Shown piece by piece: positions 1 through 6,388 of a stretch of 7,166 nucleotides of DNA. A program made the translations under genes and the position numbers. The stretch is taken from assembly GCA_022013395.1 (NCBI GenBank), contig JAKLQL010000279.1, forward strand, positions 1-7,166, read 5' to 3'. Positions within the stretch are counted from its first letter, which is position 1, and every line of letters begins with the position of its first letter. The notes beneath the pieces are model-generated. The model saw only the letters and a program-made list of their open reading frames with translations, ran no database searches and was not told where the DNA came from. Source of the DNA: Acetobacterium sp. (lineage in GTDB: Bacteria > Bacillota > Clostridia > Eubacteriales > Eubacteriaceae).

Positions 1-884
1 ATTTTGGGACCCAATACAAATCCAAAATGCCAGGCCTTCAGTTCCGTTAATTCACTCACTTCGATTAACGCACGGATGCCCGGATTTTTGGGACATTGAT
101 TTGAATAATTTAGTCCCAATGAAACGAAACAACGGTTTTCATTCTGAAGTGGAACCAGATCCGCTACTGTTGCCAATGCCACACATTCAATAAACTCCTG
201 ATAATCAATCACAGTTTTCGTTGCCAGACACAAAGCCTGTAGCAGTTTAAACGCCACTCCTGCTCCACATAGTTCTTTAAAAGGATAGGCCGTATTGGGC
301 AGCTTGGGATTGATGATTCCCAATGCATTTGGCAAGGTGCCGTGACATTCATGATGATCGGTAATTATGACATCCAACTTATGTTCGTTACAAAAATCTA
401 CCTGTTCATTTGCCGAAATGCCATTGTCAATCGTAATCAGTAATGAAACCCCAGAATCGATGATATCTTCAAGCGGGGTTTGATGAAGGCCATAACCAGT
501 TATCAACCGATTGGGAATAAAATAAGAAATATTGAATCCATGGGTTTTCATGTACTTAAATAAGATTGAAGTCCCAATGGTTCCGTCAGCATCATAATCT
601 CCATAGAGACAAATCATCTCATTGCGTTCTTTAGCTTGAAGAATCCGATTGACGACCTTTTCCATATCTTCAAATAAGAAGGGATCATGCAGGTCGGACG
701 TGGTCGGATTAAGAAACCGTTTGGTTTCCTCAATTGACGTGCAATCGCGATTAATCAGAATCTCAATTAAAAATGTACTCAATCCTAATTTCTCTTTCAA
801 TTCATTCTTAAAAACTGCTTCGTTATGATTCGGTTTTATGGGTGAACGCTGCTGCCGTCGTATCCAGTTTGTTTTTATTGTCAT
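1..884 (-). CDS. recJ: Single-stranded-DNA-specific 5'-3' exonuclease RecJ, N-terminal part (gene runs off the left edge)
   Basis: An open frame runs without a stop from an ATG at 884 to the window edge, giving 294 complete codons of a protein whose family is usually well over 550 residues. All N-terminal DHH-superfamily phosphoesterase motifs are visible: YGDYDADG at about residues 94-101 (metal-binding aspartates 96, 98 and 100), TIDNG at 151-155, TDHHE at 175-179, and ALATVADLVPL at 236-246. LCGAGVAFKL (205-214) and the FGFVLGPK segment at the edge are also typical of RecJ. In the family the enzyme degrades single-stranded DNA 5' to 3' with Mn2+/Mg2+ during recombination and mismatch or base-excision repair in the cytoplasm. 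The start is supported by AGAGGT six bases upstream and by a tryptophan (W7) near the N terminus, as is usual in RecJ. It follows secF, which is a common neighbour in Bacillota, but a terminator-like hairpin separates the two. No strong promoter is evident. The C-terminal DHHA1 and OB-fold parts lie outside the window. Confidence 0.95.
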   Translation of the reverse strand, partial: MTIKTNWIRRQQRSPIKPNHNEAVFKNELKEKLGLSTFLIEILINRDCTSIEETKRFLNPTTSDLHDPFLFEDMEKVVNRILQAKERNEMICLYGDYDADGTIGTSILFKYMKTHGFNISYFIPNRLITGYGLHQTPLEDIIDSGVSLLITIDNGISANEQVDFCNEHKLDVIITDHHECHGTLPNALGIINPKLPNTAYPFKELCGAGVAFKLLQALCLATKTVIDYQEFIECVALATVADLVPLQNENRCFVSLGLNYSNQCPKNPGIRALIEVSELTELKAWHFGFVLGPK

Positions 885-890
885 GTTTAT

Positions 891-896
891 ACCTCT
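891..896 (-). promoter_or_regulatory. Ribosome binding site of recJ
   Basis: AGAGGT on the minus strand, six bases before the ATG at 884. It fixes the recJ start, since no other in-frame start nearby has a comparable site. The rest of the 128-base gap between secF and recJ holds the secF terminator and an AT-rich leader. Confidence 0.75.
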
Positions 897-951
897 ATTG
901 TGCTATTCATTTTAATAAAATCTAACCATGTTTTCTTATGAGTCTTTATTG

Positions 952-983
952 AAAAAGCGTCAGAGTTTATCCCTCTGACGCTT
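952..983 (-). terminator. Rho-independent terminator after secF
   Basis: On the minus strand an 11-bp perfect stem (AAGCGTCAGAG paired with CTCTGACGCTT, arms at 973-983 and 955-965) with a 7-base loop runs into five Ts (956-952, two of them in the stem). It lies 29 bases after the secF stop codon. It probably ends the gltX-secD-secF transcript. The T tract is short, so some read-through into recJ is plausible. Confidence 0.85.
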
Positions 984-1012
984 GGTTTAATTAAATAATT
1001 TTTTGACTATTT

Positions 1013-1903
1013 TTATGCATTAGCACTGACTTGTTTTTTATGACGATATTCGTTAATGACATACCATAAAGCACTGGCATTGAAAATTGACGAATAAGTT
1101 CCGCAAATGATACCCACCATTAATGGTAATGCAAAATCCTGAATTGCGGGAACGCCAAAGATATAAAGGGCGGTTATCGCAATAAATGTTGCCATTGAGG
1201 TACTAATACTACGTCCGATGGTCTGAGTTACACTGGTATCTACCAAATCAGCATAAGCATATCTTCCAAATTTGGGCCGATTTTCTCGAATCCGGTCAAA
1301 GACAACCACAGTATCCATAATTGAATACCCCAGAATCGTTAATATCGCTGCAATAAAAGGCGAATTTACCTGAATCTGGAAAACTGAATATACCCCCACA
1401 ACTACAATTAAATCATGAATTAAAGCAAAAATTGCGGTGAGTCCAAATAAAAACTCAAAGCGGAAGGTAATGTAAATCAACATTAAGACAACAGCAACGA
1501 CAACTGCCAAAATTGATTTATTAGCCATTTCCGCACCAATCGAAGCATTGACCGAATCTACAGATAATAAGTTAGTATCTTGTAAATTATACTTTTCTTT
1601 AAAACCTGCAAACAATTCCTGGCTTTCTTCTTTTGTTAAACTTTCTTTCGTGGTAATAATAATTTGCGTTTTAGCATCACCGGCATATGTAATATCGGCT
1701 TCCGAATCAAATTTATCAACGATGGCTCGGGCATCAGCATTTTCAAAGGTCGTATTGAGTTCCATGGTGACAATAGTTCCACCGACAAAGTCAATCCCAA
1801 AATTTAATCCCTGGATAATCAGAGAACCGATACTGATTGTAATCAATACCAAAGAGATGGCAAACCAAACTTTACATTTTTCTGCAACTGGTATTCTTTT
1901 CAC
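1013..1903 (-). CDS. secF: Protein translocase subunit SecF
   Basis: SecF is the smaller half of the RND-type SecD-SecF complex, which uses the proton gradient to help pull exported proteins through SecYEG. The 296-residue product has a first membrane helix at about 12-31 and the SecF signature GLNFGIDFVGG at 32-42. An extracytoplasmic domain follows to about 128, then five predicted membrane helices with the conserved block GYSIMDTVVVFDRIREN at 192-208. The length is normal for a separate clostridial SecF. I place the start at GTG 1903 and not at an ATG further upstream (1936 or 1927), because AGGGAGGTG lies 7 bases before the GTG while the upstream ATGs lie inside secD and have no such site. 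This leaves 13 bases after the secD stop and puts MKRIPV at the N terminus, a short basic cytoplasmic tail. The usual asparagine of GYSxND is methionine here. The function is well established for the family. Confidence 0.95.
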   Translation of the reverse strand: MKRIPVAEKCKVWFAISLVLITISIGSLIIQGLNFGIDFVGGTIVTMELNTTFENADARAIVDKFDSEADITYAGDAKTQIIITTKESLTKEESQELFAGFKEKYNLQDTNLLSVDSVNASIGAEMANKSILAVVVAVVLMLIYITFRFEFLFGLTAIFALIHDLIVVVGVYSVFQIQVNSPFIAAILTILGYSIMDTVVVFDRIRENRPKFGRYAYADLVDTSVTQTIGRSISTSMATFIAITALYIFGVPAIQDFALPLMVGIICGTYSSIFNASALWYVINEYRHKKQVSANA

Positions 1904-1909
1904 TATTTC

Positions 1910-1918
1910 CACCTCCCT
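1910..1918 (-). promoter_or_regulatory. Strong ribosome binding site that decides the GTG start of secF
   Basis: AGGGAGGTG on the minus strand, with the GGAGG core 8 bases from the GTG at 1903. It overlaps two bases of the secD stop codon (TAG, 1919-1917). A ribosome finishing secD would therefore sit on the secF start region, which favours coupled translation and matched amounts of SecD and SecF. Confidence 0.85.
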
Positions 1919-3179
1919 ATATTCCATAAAAAGCATTACTGTTAAATAAGCCTGTTTTTATTAATAATTTTACAAGTTTCTTTGTTATTACGACCGCCGT
2001 AAACATACTTACGACAATCCCTAAAATTAATGTAACTGCAAATCCTTGTACGCTTCCTGTTCCCATAAAGAAAAGTACGAAACCCGCTATCAGGGTTGTT
2101 ACATTTGAATCTAAAATGGTCCCAAAAGCCTTTGAAAAACCATTGTCGATAGCCGTCAACAGTGATTTCCCCAACCTGGCTTCTTCTCTTATTCTGGAGA
2201 AAATAATAACGTTGGCATCTACTGCCACCCCAACGGTTAGAATGAGTCCGGCAATCCCCGGTAGTGTCAGCGTGACATTCATCACCGACATAACCGTTAA
2301 AACAATCATAATAAAAATAATCAGTGCCAGATCTGCCAGAAAGCCCAAACCCCGATACATTACCAGCATAAAGATAAGAACTAAGCCAATCCCAATAATA
2401 CCGGCATAAATACTATCATTTAATGAATCTTGTACCAAAGTAGGTCCAATGGTTCGGATTTCAACAGGTGTCAGTTTTACCGGAAGTGCTCCACCACGAA
2501 TCAATGAAGCCAGATTACCGGCTTCGGTAATATCTGCCATTCCCTCGATTACGGCTTCCCCGTTTGTAATGGCAACATTTACTGTTGGCGACGAGATAAC
2601 CTCATCATCCAGCTTGATCTGAATAACCTGTCCAATATATTTTTGGGTCGCATCTGCAAAAAGCTTCGTGCCTTCCTCATTGAATTTTAAAGTAACAACA
2701 GCACTTTCAATTCCCGAGTTATCTTTCTGCATAACACCCTTAGAATCCGTGACGTCTTTCCCAGTTAAGATTACTGATCCATCGGGCGCTAAAAACTCTA
2801 GCTGAGCTGTTTTACCAATCAGATCTAATGCTTCGTTCTGATCCGTTACTGATGGAATGGAAACACGTATCCGATTATCACCTTGTTTGATAATCGTCGG
2901 TTCTGAAACACCAATGGAATCAATACGTTGGCGGATGGTCAAAATAGCAGAATCTATTTTTTCAGAAGTAACCGCATCACCATCAGTACTTTCTGCTTCG
3001 AGTACCACATTAACCCCACCTGTTAAATCTAAACCATAATTGATATTCTTGCTGATATTTCCGATGTCGTAAACTCCAATTGTCACGCCAAAAAACAAAA
3101 CATAACCAGCAGCAATAATAAGCGCAATTACCAGGATAAACTCAGCGACGCTTTTTTTGTCAACTTTTCGTTCGTTCAT
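1917..3179 (-). CDS. secD: Protein translocase subunit SecD
   Basis: SecD is the larger partner of SecF in the proton-driven Sec accessory complex of the cytoplasmic membrane, acting on substrates at the outer face of SecYEG. The 420-residue protein begins with a membrane helix at about 12-33. It then has the SecD signature YGLDLTGG (48-55), a large extracytoplasmic region (about 60-250) ending in the SLIRGGALP segment (225-233), and a five-helix membrane block. The block contains GIAGLILTVGVAVDANVIIF at 308-327, whose Asp321 matches the membrane aspartate implicated in proton movement. The length suits the compact SecD of Gram-positive bacteria; the E. coli protein is longer. Start: ATG 3179 with AAAGGAGG seven bases upstream. 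It lies 28 bases after gltX with no terminator between, and secF follows 13 bases later. Neither yajC nor tgt, common upstream partners in other bacteria, is present here. Confidence 0.97.
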   Translation of the reverse strand: MNERKVDKKSVAEFILVIALIIAAGYVLFFGVTIGVYDIGNISKNINYGLDLTGGVNVVLEAESTDGDAVTSEKIDSAILTIRQRIDSIGVSEPTIIKQGDNRIRVSIPSVTDQNEALDLIGKTAQLEFLAPDGSVILTGKDVTDSKGVMQKDNSGIESAVVTLKFNEEGTKLFADATQKYIGQVIQIKLDDEVISSPTVNVAITNGEAVIEGMADITEAGNLASLIRGGALPVKLTPVEIRTIGPTLVQDSLNDSIYAGIIGIGLVLIFMLVMYRGLGFLADLALIIFIMIVLTVMSVMNVTLTLPGIAGLILTVGVAVDANVIIFSRIREEARLGKSLLTAIDNGFSKAFGTILDSNVTTLIAGFVLFFMGTGSVQGFAVTLILGIVVSMFTAVVITKKLVKLLIKTGLFNSNAFYGI

Positions 3180-3186
3180 TTACTTT

Positions 3187-3194
3187 CCTCCTTT
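3187..3194 (-). promoter_or_regulatory. Ribosome binding site of secD
   Basis: AAAGGAGG on the minus strand, seven bases before the secD ATG, inside the 28-base gap after gltX. That gap has no room for a promoter and no hairpin, so secD is probably translated from the gltX transcript. Confidence 0.8.
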
Positions 3195-3207
3195 GACCAT
3201 TTAATAT

Positions 3208-4683
3208 TTATTTCATAAAAGATGCTGCTGATTTGATCCGAGTCAATACCTCATCTTTTCCCAGAACATCCATGATTAACGTTAGATCGGGACCATGCAT
3301 TTCCCCGGTAATCATGATTCGACTAGGCATATAAAGCAGTTTTCCTTTAATTTTTTCTTCTTTTTGAATTTCTTTTAAGATCGCTTTTCCTCTATCCGCA
3401 TCGAGGATTTCTGATGCTTCAATTTTTGTGACGATTGCCTCAAACAATCGCTTGGATGATTCTTCGTTTAATAATTCCAGAGCTTCTGGATCAGTAATAA
3501 CAATATCGCTGTTTAAAATAACTTCCAACGCCTGAGGAGCCTGGGCAAAGTATTCAATTCGGTCTCGTAAGAGTTCTGCTATTTTAATTAACCAATCTTG
3601 TTTGCATTGTACTTCATCTGATCCCAGCAGTCCTGCTTGCACTAAAAATGGGGTTAAATGATTGACAAGTCTGTCAATCGGTAATTCTTTGATATAATGA
3701 GCGTTCATCCAATTTAACTTGGCCCGATCAAAAATGGCACCTGATTTGTTAACTCTGGAAAGATCAAATGCTTCCACCAATTCTTCCATCGAGAATATCT
3801 CCTGCTCTGTCTCAGGGCTCCAGCCCAAAAGGGCTAAGAAGTTTACCAGCGCTTCCGGTAGGTATCCTTTAGCCAGGAAATCTCCCACCGACACGTCACC
3901 TTGACGTTTACTCAGTTTTTTCCGATCATCATTTAGAATATTTGGCAGATGCACAAAATGCGGTGGATCCCAACCTAAACACTCATACAAATAAACATGT
4001 TTTGGTGTCGAAGGAAGCCATTCCTCGCCCCGGATAACATGAGTGATCTCCATTAAGTGATCATCAACCACCACCGCCATGTGATAAGTGGGGAAACCAT
4101 CAGCCTTTAGCAATACCTGATCATCCAGATCATCGGTATTCATTTCGATCACCCCTCTGACCAGATCATTAAAGCGAATCATATGATTTTTCGGGAATTT
4201 TAATCGGATCGTATAGGATAATCCTGCTTCAAGATTCGTTTTTATTTCATCCTTCGTCAGTTCCCGGCATTTACCATCATAGCGAGGTGTTTCACCCTTT
4301 TCTTTTTGAGCATTTCGAACTTCTTCCAATCGCTCTTTTGAACAAAAACAGTAATAAGCCTGTCCCTTTTCCAGTAGAATATCAATATATTTTTTATAAA
4401 TATTCAGCCGCTCCGATTGGATATAAGGGCCATGCGCGCCTGCTTGTGTTACTGTACCATTTATTTTTTGCAAACCTTCATCTGGAATCACACCAGTCAA
4501 ATTAAGTGCATCAAGCAAATTTTCCACCGCTCCTGCTTCAAGCCGTGTCTGATCCGTATCTTCAAGGCGCAGCAAAAATTTGCCACCCATTTTTTTTGCA
4601 TATAAATAATTATATAGCGCTGTCCGTAAGCTTCCAACATGAACATTTCCCGTTGGGCTCGGTGCAAAGCGATCTCGTACCAT
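3208..4683 (-). CDS. gltX: Glutamate--tRNA ligase (GluRS)
   Basis: This cytoplasmic class I aminoacyl-tRNA synthetase joins glutamate to tRNA-Glu using ATP. In bacteria lacking GlnRS it may also charge tRNA-Gln for the amidotransferase route, which cannot be decided here. The 491-residue length is normal for a full GluRS. The N-terminal Rossmann fold carries RFAPSPTG and the HIGH-equivalent HVGS (15-18). LRLEDTD is at 38-44, GPYIQSERL at 85-93, RGEEW at 218-222 and the KMSKS-equivalent KLSKR at 256-260. A C-terminal anticodon-binding helical region ends with YMPSRIMITG and MHGPDL. Its presence separates this protein from the shortened GluQ-RS, which modifies queuosine. Cys112, Cys114 and Cys139 keep the spacing of the zinc site described in E. 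coli GluRS, but the fourth position is Glu141. The start ATG has GGAGG five bases upstream and leads straight into the catalytic fold. It is probably the first gene of a unit with secD and secF. Confidence 0.97.
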   Translation of the reverse strand: MVRDRFAPSPTGNVHVGSLRTALYNYLYAKKMGGKFLLRLEDTDQTRLEAGAVENLLDALNLTGVIPDEGLQKINGTVTQAGAHGPYIQSERLNIYKKYIDILLEKGQAYYCFCSKERLEEVRNAQKEKGETPRYDGKCRELTKDEIKTNLEAGLSYTIRLKFPKNHMIRFNDLVRGVIEMNTDDLDDQVLLKADGFPTYHMAVVVDDHLMEITHVIRGEEWLPSTPKHVYLYECLGWDPPHFVHLPNILNDDRKKLSKRQGDVSVGDFLAKGYLPEALVNFLALLGWSPETEQEIFSMEELVEAFDLSRVNKSGAIFDRAKLNWMNAHYIKELPIDRLVNHLTPFLVQAGLLGSDEVQCKQDWLIKIAELLRDRIEYFAQAPQALEVILNSDIVITDPEALELLNEESSKRLFEAIVTKIEASEILDADRGKAILKEIQKEEKIKGKLLYMPSRIMITGEMHGPDLTLIMDVLGKDEVLTRIKSAASFMK

Positions 4684-4688
4684 TTATG

Positions 4689-4693
4689 CCTCC
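4689..4693 (-). promoter_or_regulatory. Ribosome binding site of gltX
   Basis: GGAGG on the minus strand, five bases before the gltX ATG at 4683. Confidence 0.75.
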
Positions 4694-4735
4694 ATGTTTA
4701 ATTTAGTTAAATATTAAAAGTTCTCTAACCTAGTT

Positions 4736-4744
4736 ATTATATCA
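4736..4744 (-). promoter_or_regulatory. Likely extended -10 promoter for gltX-secD-secF
   Basis: TGATATAAT on the minus strand is a perfect -10 hexamer with the TGn extension, placed just after the queG stop codon. No good -35 hexamer sits at the right distance: TTGACT occurs but is only 9 bases upstream of the hexamer. Extended -10 promoters can work without one. Transcription would start near 4729, giving a leader of about 45 bases to gltX. That is too short for a T-box riboswitch. This is an inference from sequence only. Confidence 0.6.
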
Positions 4745-4756
4745 TCTATTAGTCAA

Positions 4757-5701
4757 TTAATCATTCTTTAATTTATTTTTTTTGACTAACTGCGCATTCC
4801 GCATCAAAACATTTTTTCCCCGCCAGCCACTAGCGGCTTTTCCAAACTGAATTTTAAATGATTTATTCGTCAGTTTCAATATCTCATCAATCGGCGGATT
4901 GGCAGTTTCGGCGTCGATCCAAAAAAACTCTTCACTTGTTTCCGGTAAATTCTGATTATAGGGACACACCTGCTGACAAATATCACATCCGTAAAGATAG
5001 GTGGTAATCCGTGACGCTTCTTCCGGTAACAGGACTTTCTTTTGAGTAAGATAGGAAATACATTTAGATGGGTTCAAACTAAAACCTTCTCCTAAAGCGC
5101 CATTGGGACAGGCATCAAGGCAGCGTCGGCATTCTTTGCAGCCATTTTCAATGAAAGCTGACGGCGCAAATAAAATTTCGCTGTCAACAAGAATTTGGCC
5201 AATAAAGAAAAAAGAGCCGAGTTTATCATTAATGAGGCAGTTGTTTTTTCCGAAAAATCCCAAACCAGCTCGGTAAGCTGATCCTCGATCGACCAATGGG
5301 CTATTATCAACAAAAAGCTTGTAATTTATTAACGGCTTTTGATTTTTTTCTTGTTCAGTGTTGATCGCATTCATTAATTGATTCATCCGAAACTTTACAA
5401 CTTGATGATAATCTTTTCCCCAGGAAACCGATGCCAGCTTGGCTCTTGCCTTTTTTTCATCAGGTATTTCTAATTTCTGATTATTACTAATTCCAATAAC
5501 AATTCCGGCTTTTGCAGAAGGAAACTGTTTTTGATAATTAATTCGCTCCTGCGGTGGCCCGCCTTCAAAACCGGTTGAAAATCCGGCTTCATCGCGCGTG
5601 TTTAAATATGGCAGGCACTCAGTCAGGGGTTCAGTCGAAAAAAAACCAATCAGGTCTATTCCAATCCGTTCAGCCAACTTCCGAATTTTTACATCAGTCA
5701 T
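4757..5701 (-). CDS. queG: Epoxyqueuosine reductase QueG
   Basis: QueG carries out the last step of queuosine synthesis, reducing epoxyqueuosine to queuosine at position 34 of tRNAs with GUN anticodons, using cobalamin and two [4Fe-4S] clusters. The 314-residue protein shows the family block VDNSPLVDRG (131-140, with Asp132 at the place of the catalytic aspartate) and AGLGFFGKN at 145-153. The ferredoxin-like cysteines are C188-x2-C191-x2-C194-x3-C198-P, then C214 in the CISYLT motif, and C239-x2-C242-x3-C246-P. The C-terminal SGWRGKNVLMRNA segment is also typical. It is shorter than the roughly 380-residue E. coli and B. subtilis proteins and ends where their C-terminal HEAT-like extension would begin. 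Start: ATG 5701, with AAAGGG about five bases upstream. It lies 30 bases beyond a terminator-like hairpin that follows ysxC, and gltX begins 73 bases after it. No other queuosine gene is in the window. Confidence 0.95.
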   Translation of the reverse strand: MTDVKIRKLAERIGIDLIGFFSTEPLTECLPYLNTRDEAGFSTGFEGGPPQERINYQKQFPSAKAGIVIGISNNQKLEIPDEKKARAKLASVSWGKDYHQVVKFRMNQLMNAINTEQEKNQKPLINYKLFVDNSPLVDRGSAYRAGLGFFGKNNCLINDKLGSFFFIGQILVDSEILFAPSAFIENGCKECRRCLDACPNGALGEGFSLNPSKCISYLTQKKVLLPEEASRITTYLYGCDICQQVCPYNQNLPETSEEFFWIDAETANPPIDEILKLTNKSFKIQFGKAASGWRGKNVLMRNAQLVKKNKLKND

Positions 5702-5731
5702 TTTTTCCCTTTCGTGATGCCGTGAAACAGC

Positions 5732-5757
5732 AAAAAGCTTCCTGTTTAAGGAAGCTT
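5732..5757 (-). terminator. Terminator-like hairpin between ysxC and queG
   Basis: On the minus strand a 9-bp perfect stem (AAGCTTCCT with AGGAAGCTT, arms 5749-5757 and 5735-5743) with a 5-base loop runs into five Ts (5736-5732, two in the stem). It starts 8 bases after the ysxC stop codon, as expected for the end of a lon-ysxC transcript. Read on the plus strand it is also followed by a T-rich stretch (ATTTTTAATT), but no plus-strand gene uses it. The stem is only moderately GC-rich, so termination may be partial. Confidence 0.7.
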
Positions 5758-5765
5758 ATTTTTAA

Positions 5766-6350
5766 TTATTTTAATACGCTCTCGATGTGCTCCCAAACTT
5801 CTTCTTTTCCCAACTTCGTTTCAGCTGAAAACAGAATCACTTCACGGTCACTTCTTAGATTTAAGGCTCTGGCAATATGACTAATTGATTTTTTCTGATT
5901 CGTTTTCGAAATCTTGTCGGCTTTCGTGCCGATAATCATCGGATTCAAGCCATAGTGTACCAACCATTCATACATCAACAGATCATCTTCAGAAGGATCA
6001 TGTCGAGAGTCAATCAGTTGAAAAATCATCACTGCATTTTCTCGATTTCTGAGATACTTCTCAATCATTTTCCCCCATTTTTCCCGCTCTGTTTTCGATG
6101 CCTTAGCATATCCATAGCCGGGCATATCGACAAAATGAAACAGGTCATTGATCCGATAAAAATTCATCGTTTGAGTTTTTCCCGGTTGGGAACTGGTTCG
6201 TGCCAGACTTCGACGTTCAATCAAGGTATTGACAAAAGTTGATTTCCCAACATTTGAACGCCCCAGCAAGACTATTTCAGGCAGATTGTCATCAGGATAC
6301 TGAGCTTCCGCCACCGCACTGATAACAATCTCCGCTTTTGTTACTTTCAT
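5766..6350 (-). CDS. ysxC: Ribosome biogenesis GTP-binding protein YsxC (EngB/YihA)
   Basis: This small cytoplasmic GTPase of the TrmE-Era-EngA-YihA class is needed for assembly of the large ribosomal subunit. The 194-residue product matches the usual length (about 195) and consists almost only of the G domain. G1 is GRSNVGKS (30-37), the switch-I threonine region is RTSSQPGKTQ (51-60), G3 is DMPG (75-78) followed by the family-typical YGYA, G4 is TKAD (142-145), and G5 is SAE (175-177). The start ATG has GGAG eight bases upstream. The 38-base gap from lon has no terminator, so the two genes are probably co-transcribed, and lon-ysxC is also the order in Bacillus. A hairpin follows the stop codon. 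All nucleotide-binding residues are intact. Confidence 0.97.
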   Translation of the reverse strand: MKVTKAEIVISAVAEAQYPDDNLPEIVLLGRSNVGKSTFVNTLIERRSLARTSSQPGKTQTMNFYRINDLFHFVDMPGYGYAKASKTEREKWGKMIEKYLRNRENAVMIFQLIDSRHDPSEDDLLMYEWLVHYGLNPMIIGTKADKISKTNQKKSISHIARALNLRSDREVILFSAETKLGKEEVWEHIESVLK

Positions 6351-6388
6351 TTAACTATCTCCATTTCCTGGGAGTTTGGTCACTGACT

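Noticed and set aside
885..951. Dedicated promoter for recJ
   Set aside because: AT-rich hexamers such as TAAAAT exist, but none has a matching -35 box or TGn extension. It may lie here, but the sequence does not show it.
1548..1949. Plus-strand open frames opposite secF, secD, gltX, queG, ysxC and lon (for example 1548-1949, 2116-2409, 5554-5880, 5955-6242)
   Set aside because: They lie wholly or mostly inside well-recognised minus-strand genes, have no family resemblance and no convincing ribosome binding sites. They are shadows of the real genes.
3208..4683. Possible GluQ-RS (queuosine-glutamylating GluRS relative) because queG is next door
   Set aside because: The protein is 491 residues with a full C-terminal anticodon-binding region and a KLSKR motif. 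GluQ-RS is about 300 residues and lacks that region.
4684..4756. T-box or other riboswitch in the gltX leader
   Set aside because: The likely leader is about 45 bases, AT-rich, with no T-box sequence and no strong hairpin.
5092..5313. Minus-strand open frame inside queG in another frame
   Set aside because: It overlaps the Fe-S cluster region of queG, which is clearly coding in its own frame. The small frame resembles nothing known.
5702..5765. preQ1 riboswitch ahead of queG
   Set aside because: The 64-base gap has a simple perfect hairpin and no preQ1-I type loop followed by an A-rich tail ending in the ribosome binding site. queG also acts after the preQ1 step.
6351..6388. Hairpin hiding the ysxC ribosome binding site (CTCC pairing with GGAG)
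   Set aside because: Only four base pairs with an 8-base loop. This is too weak to claim regulation.
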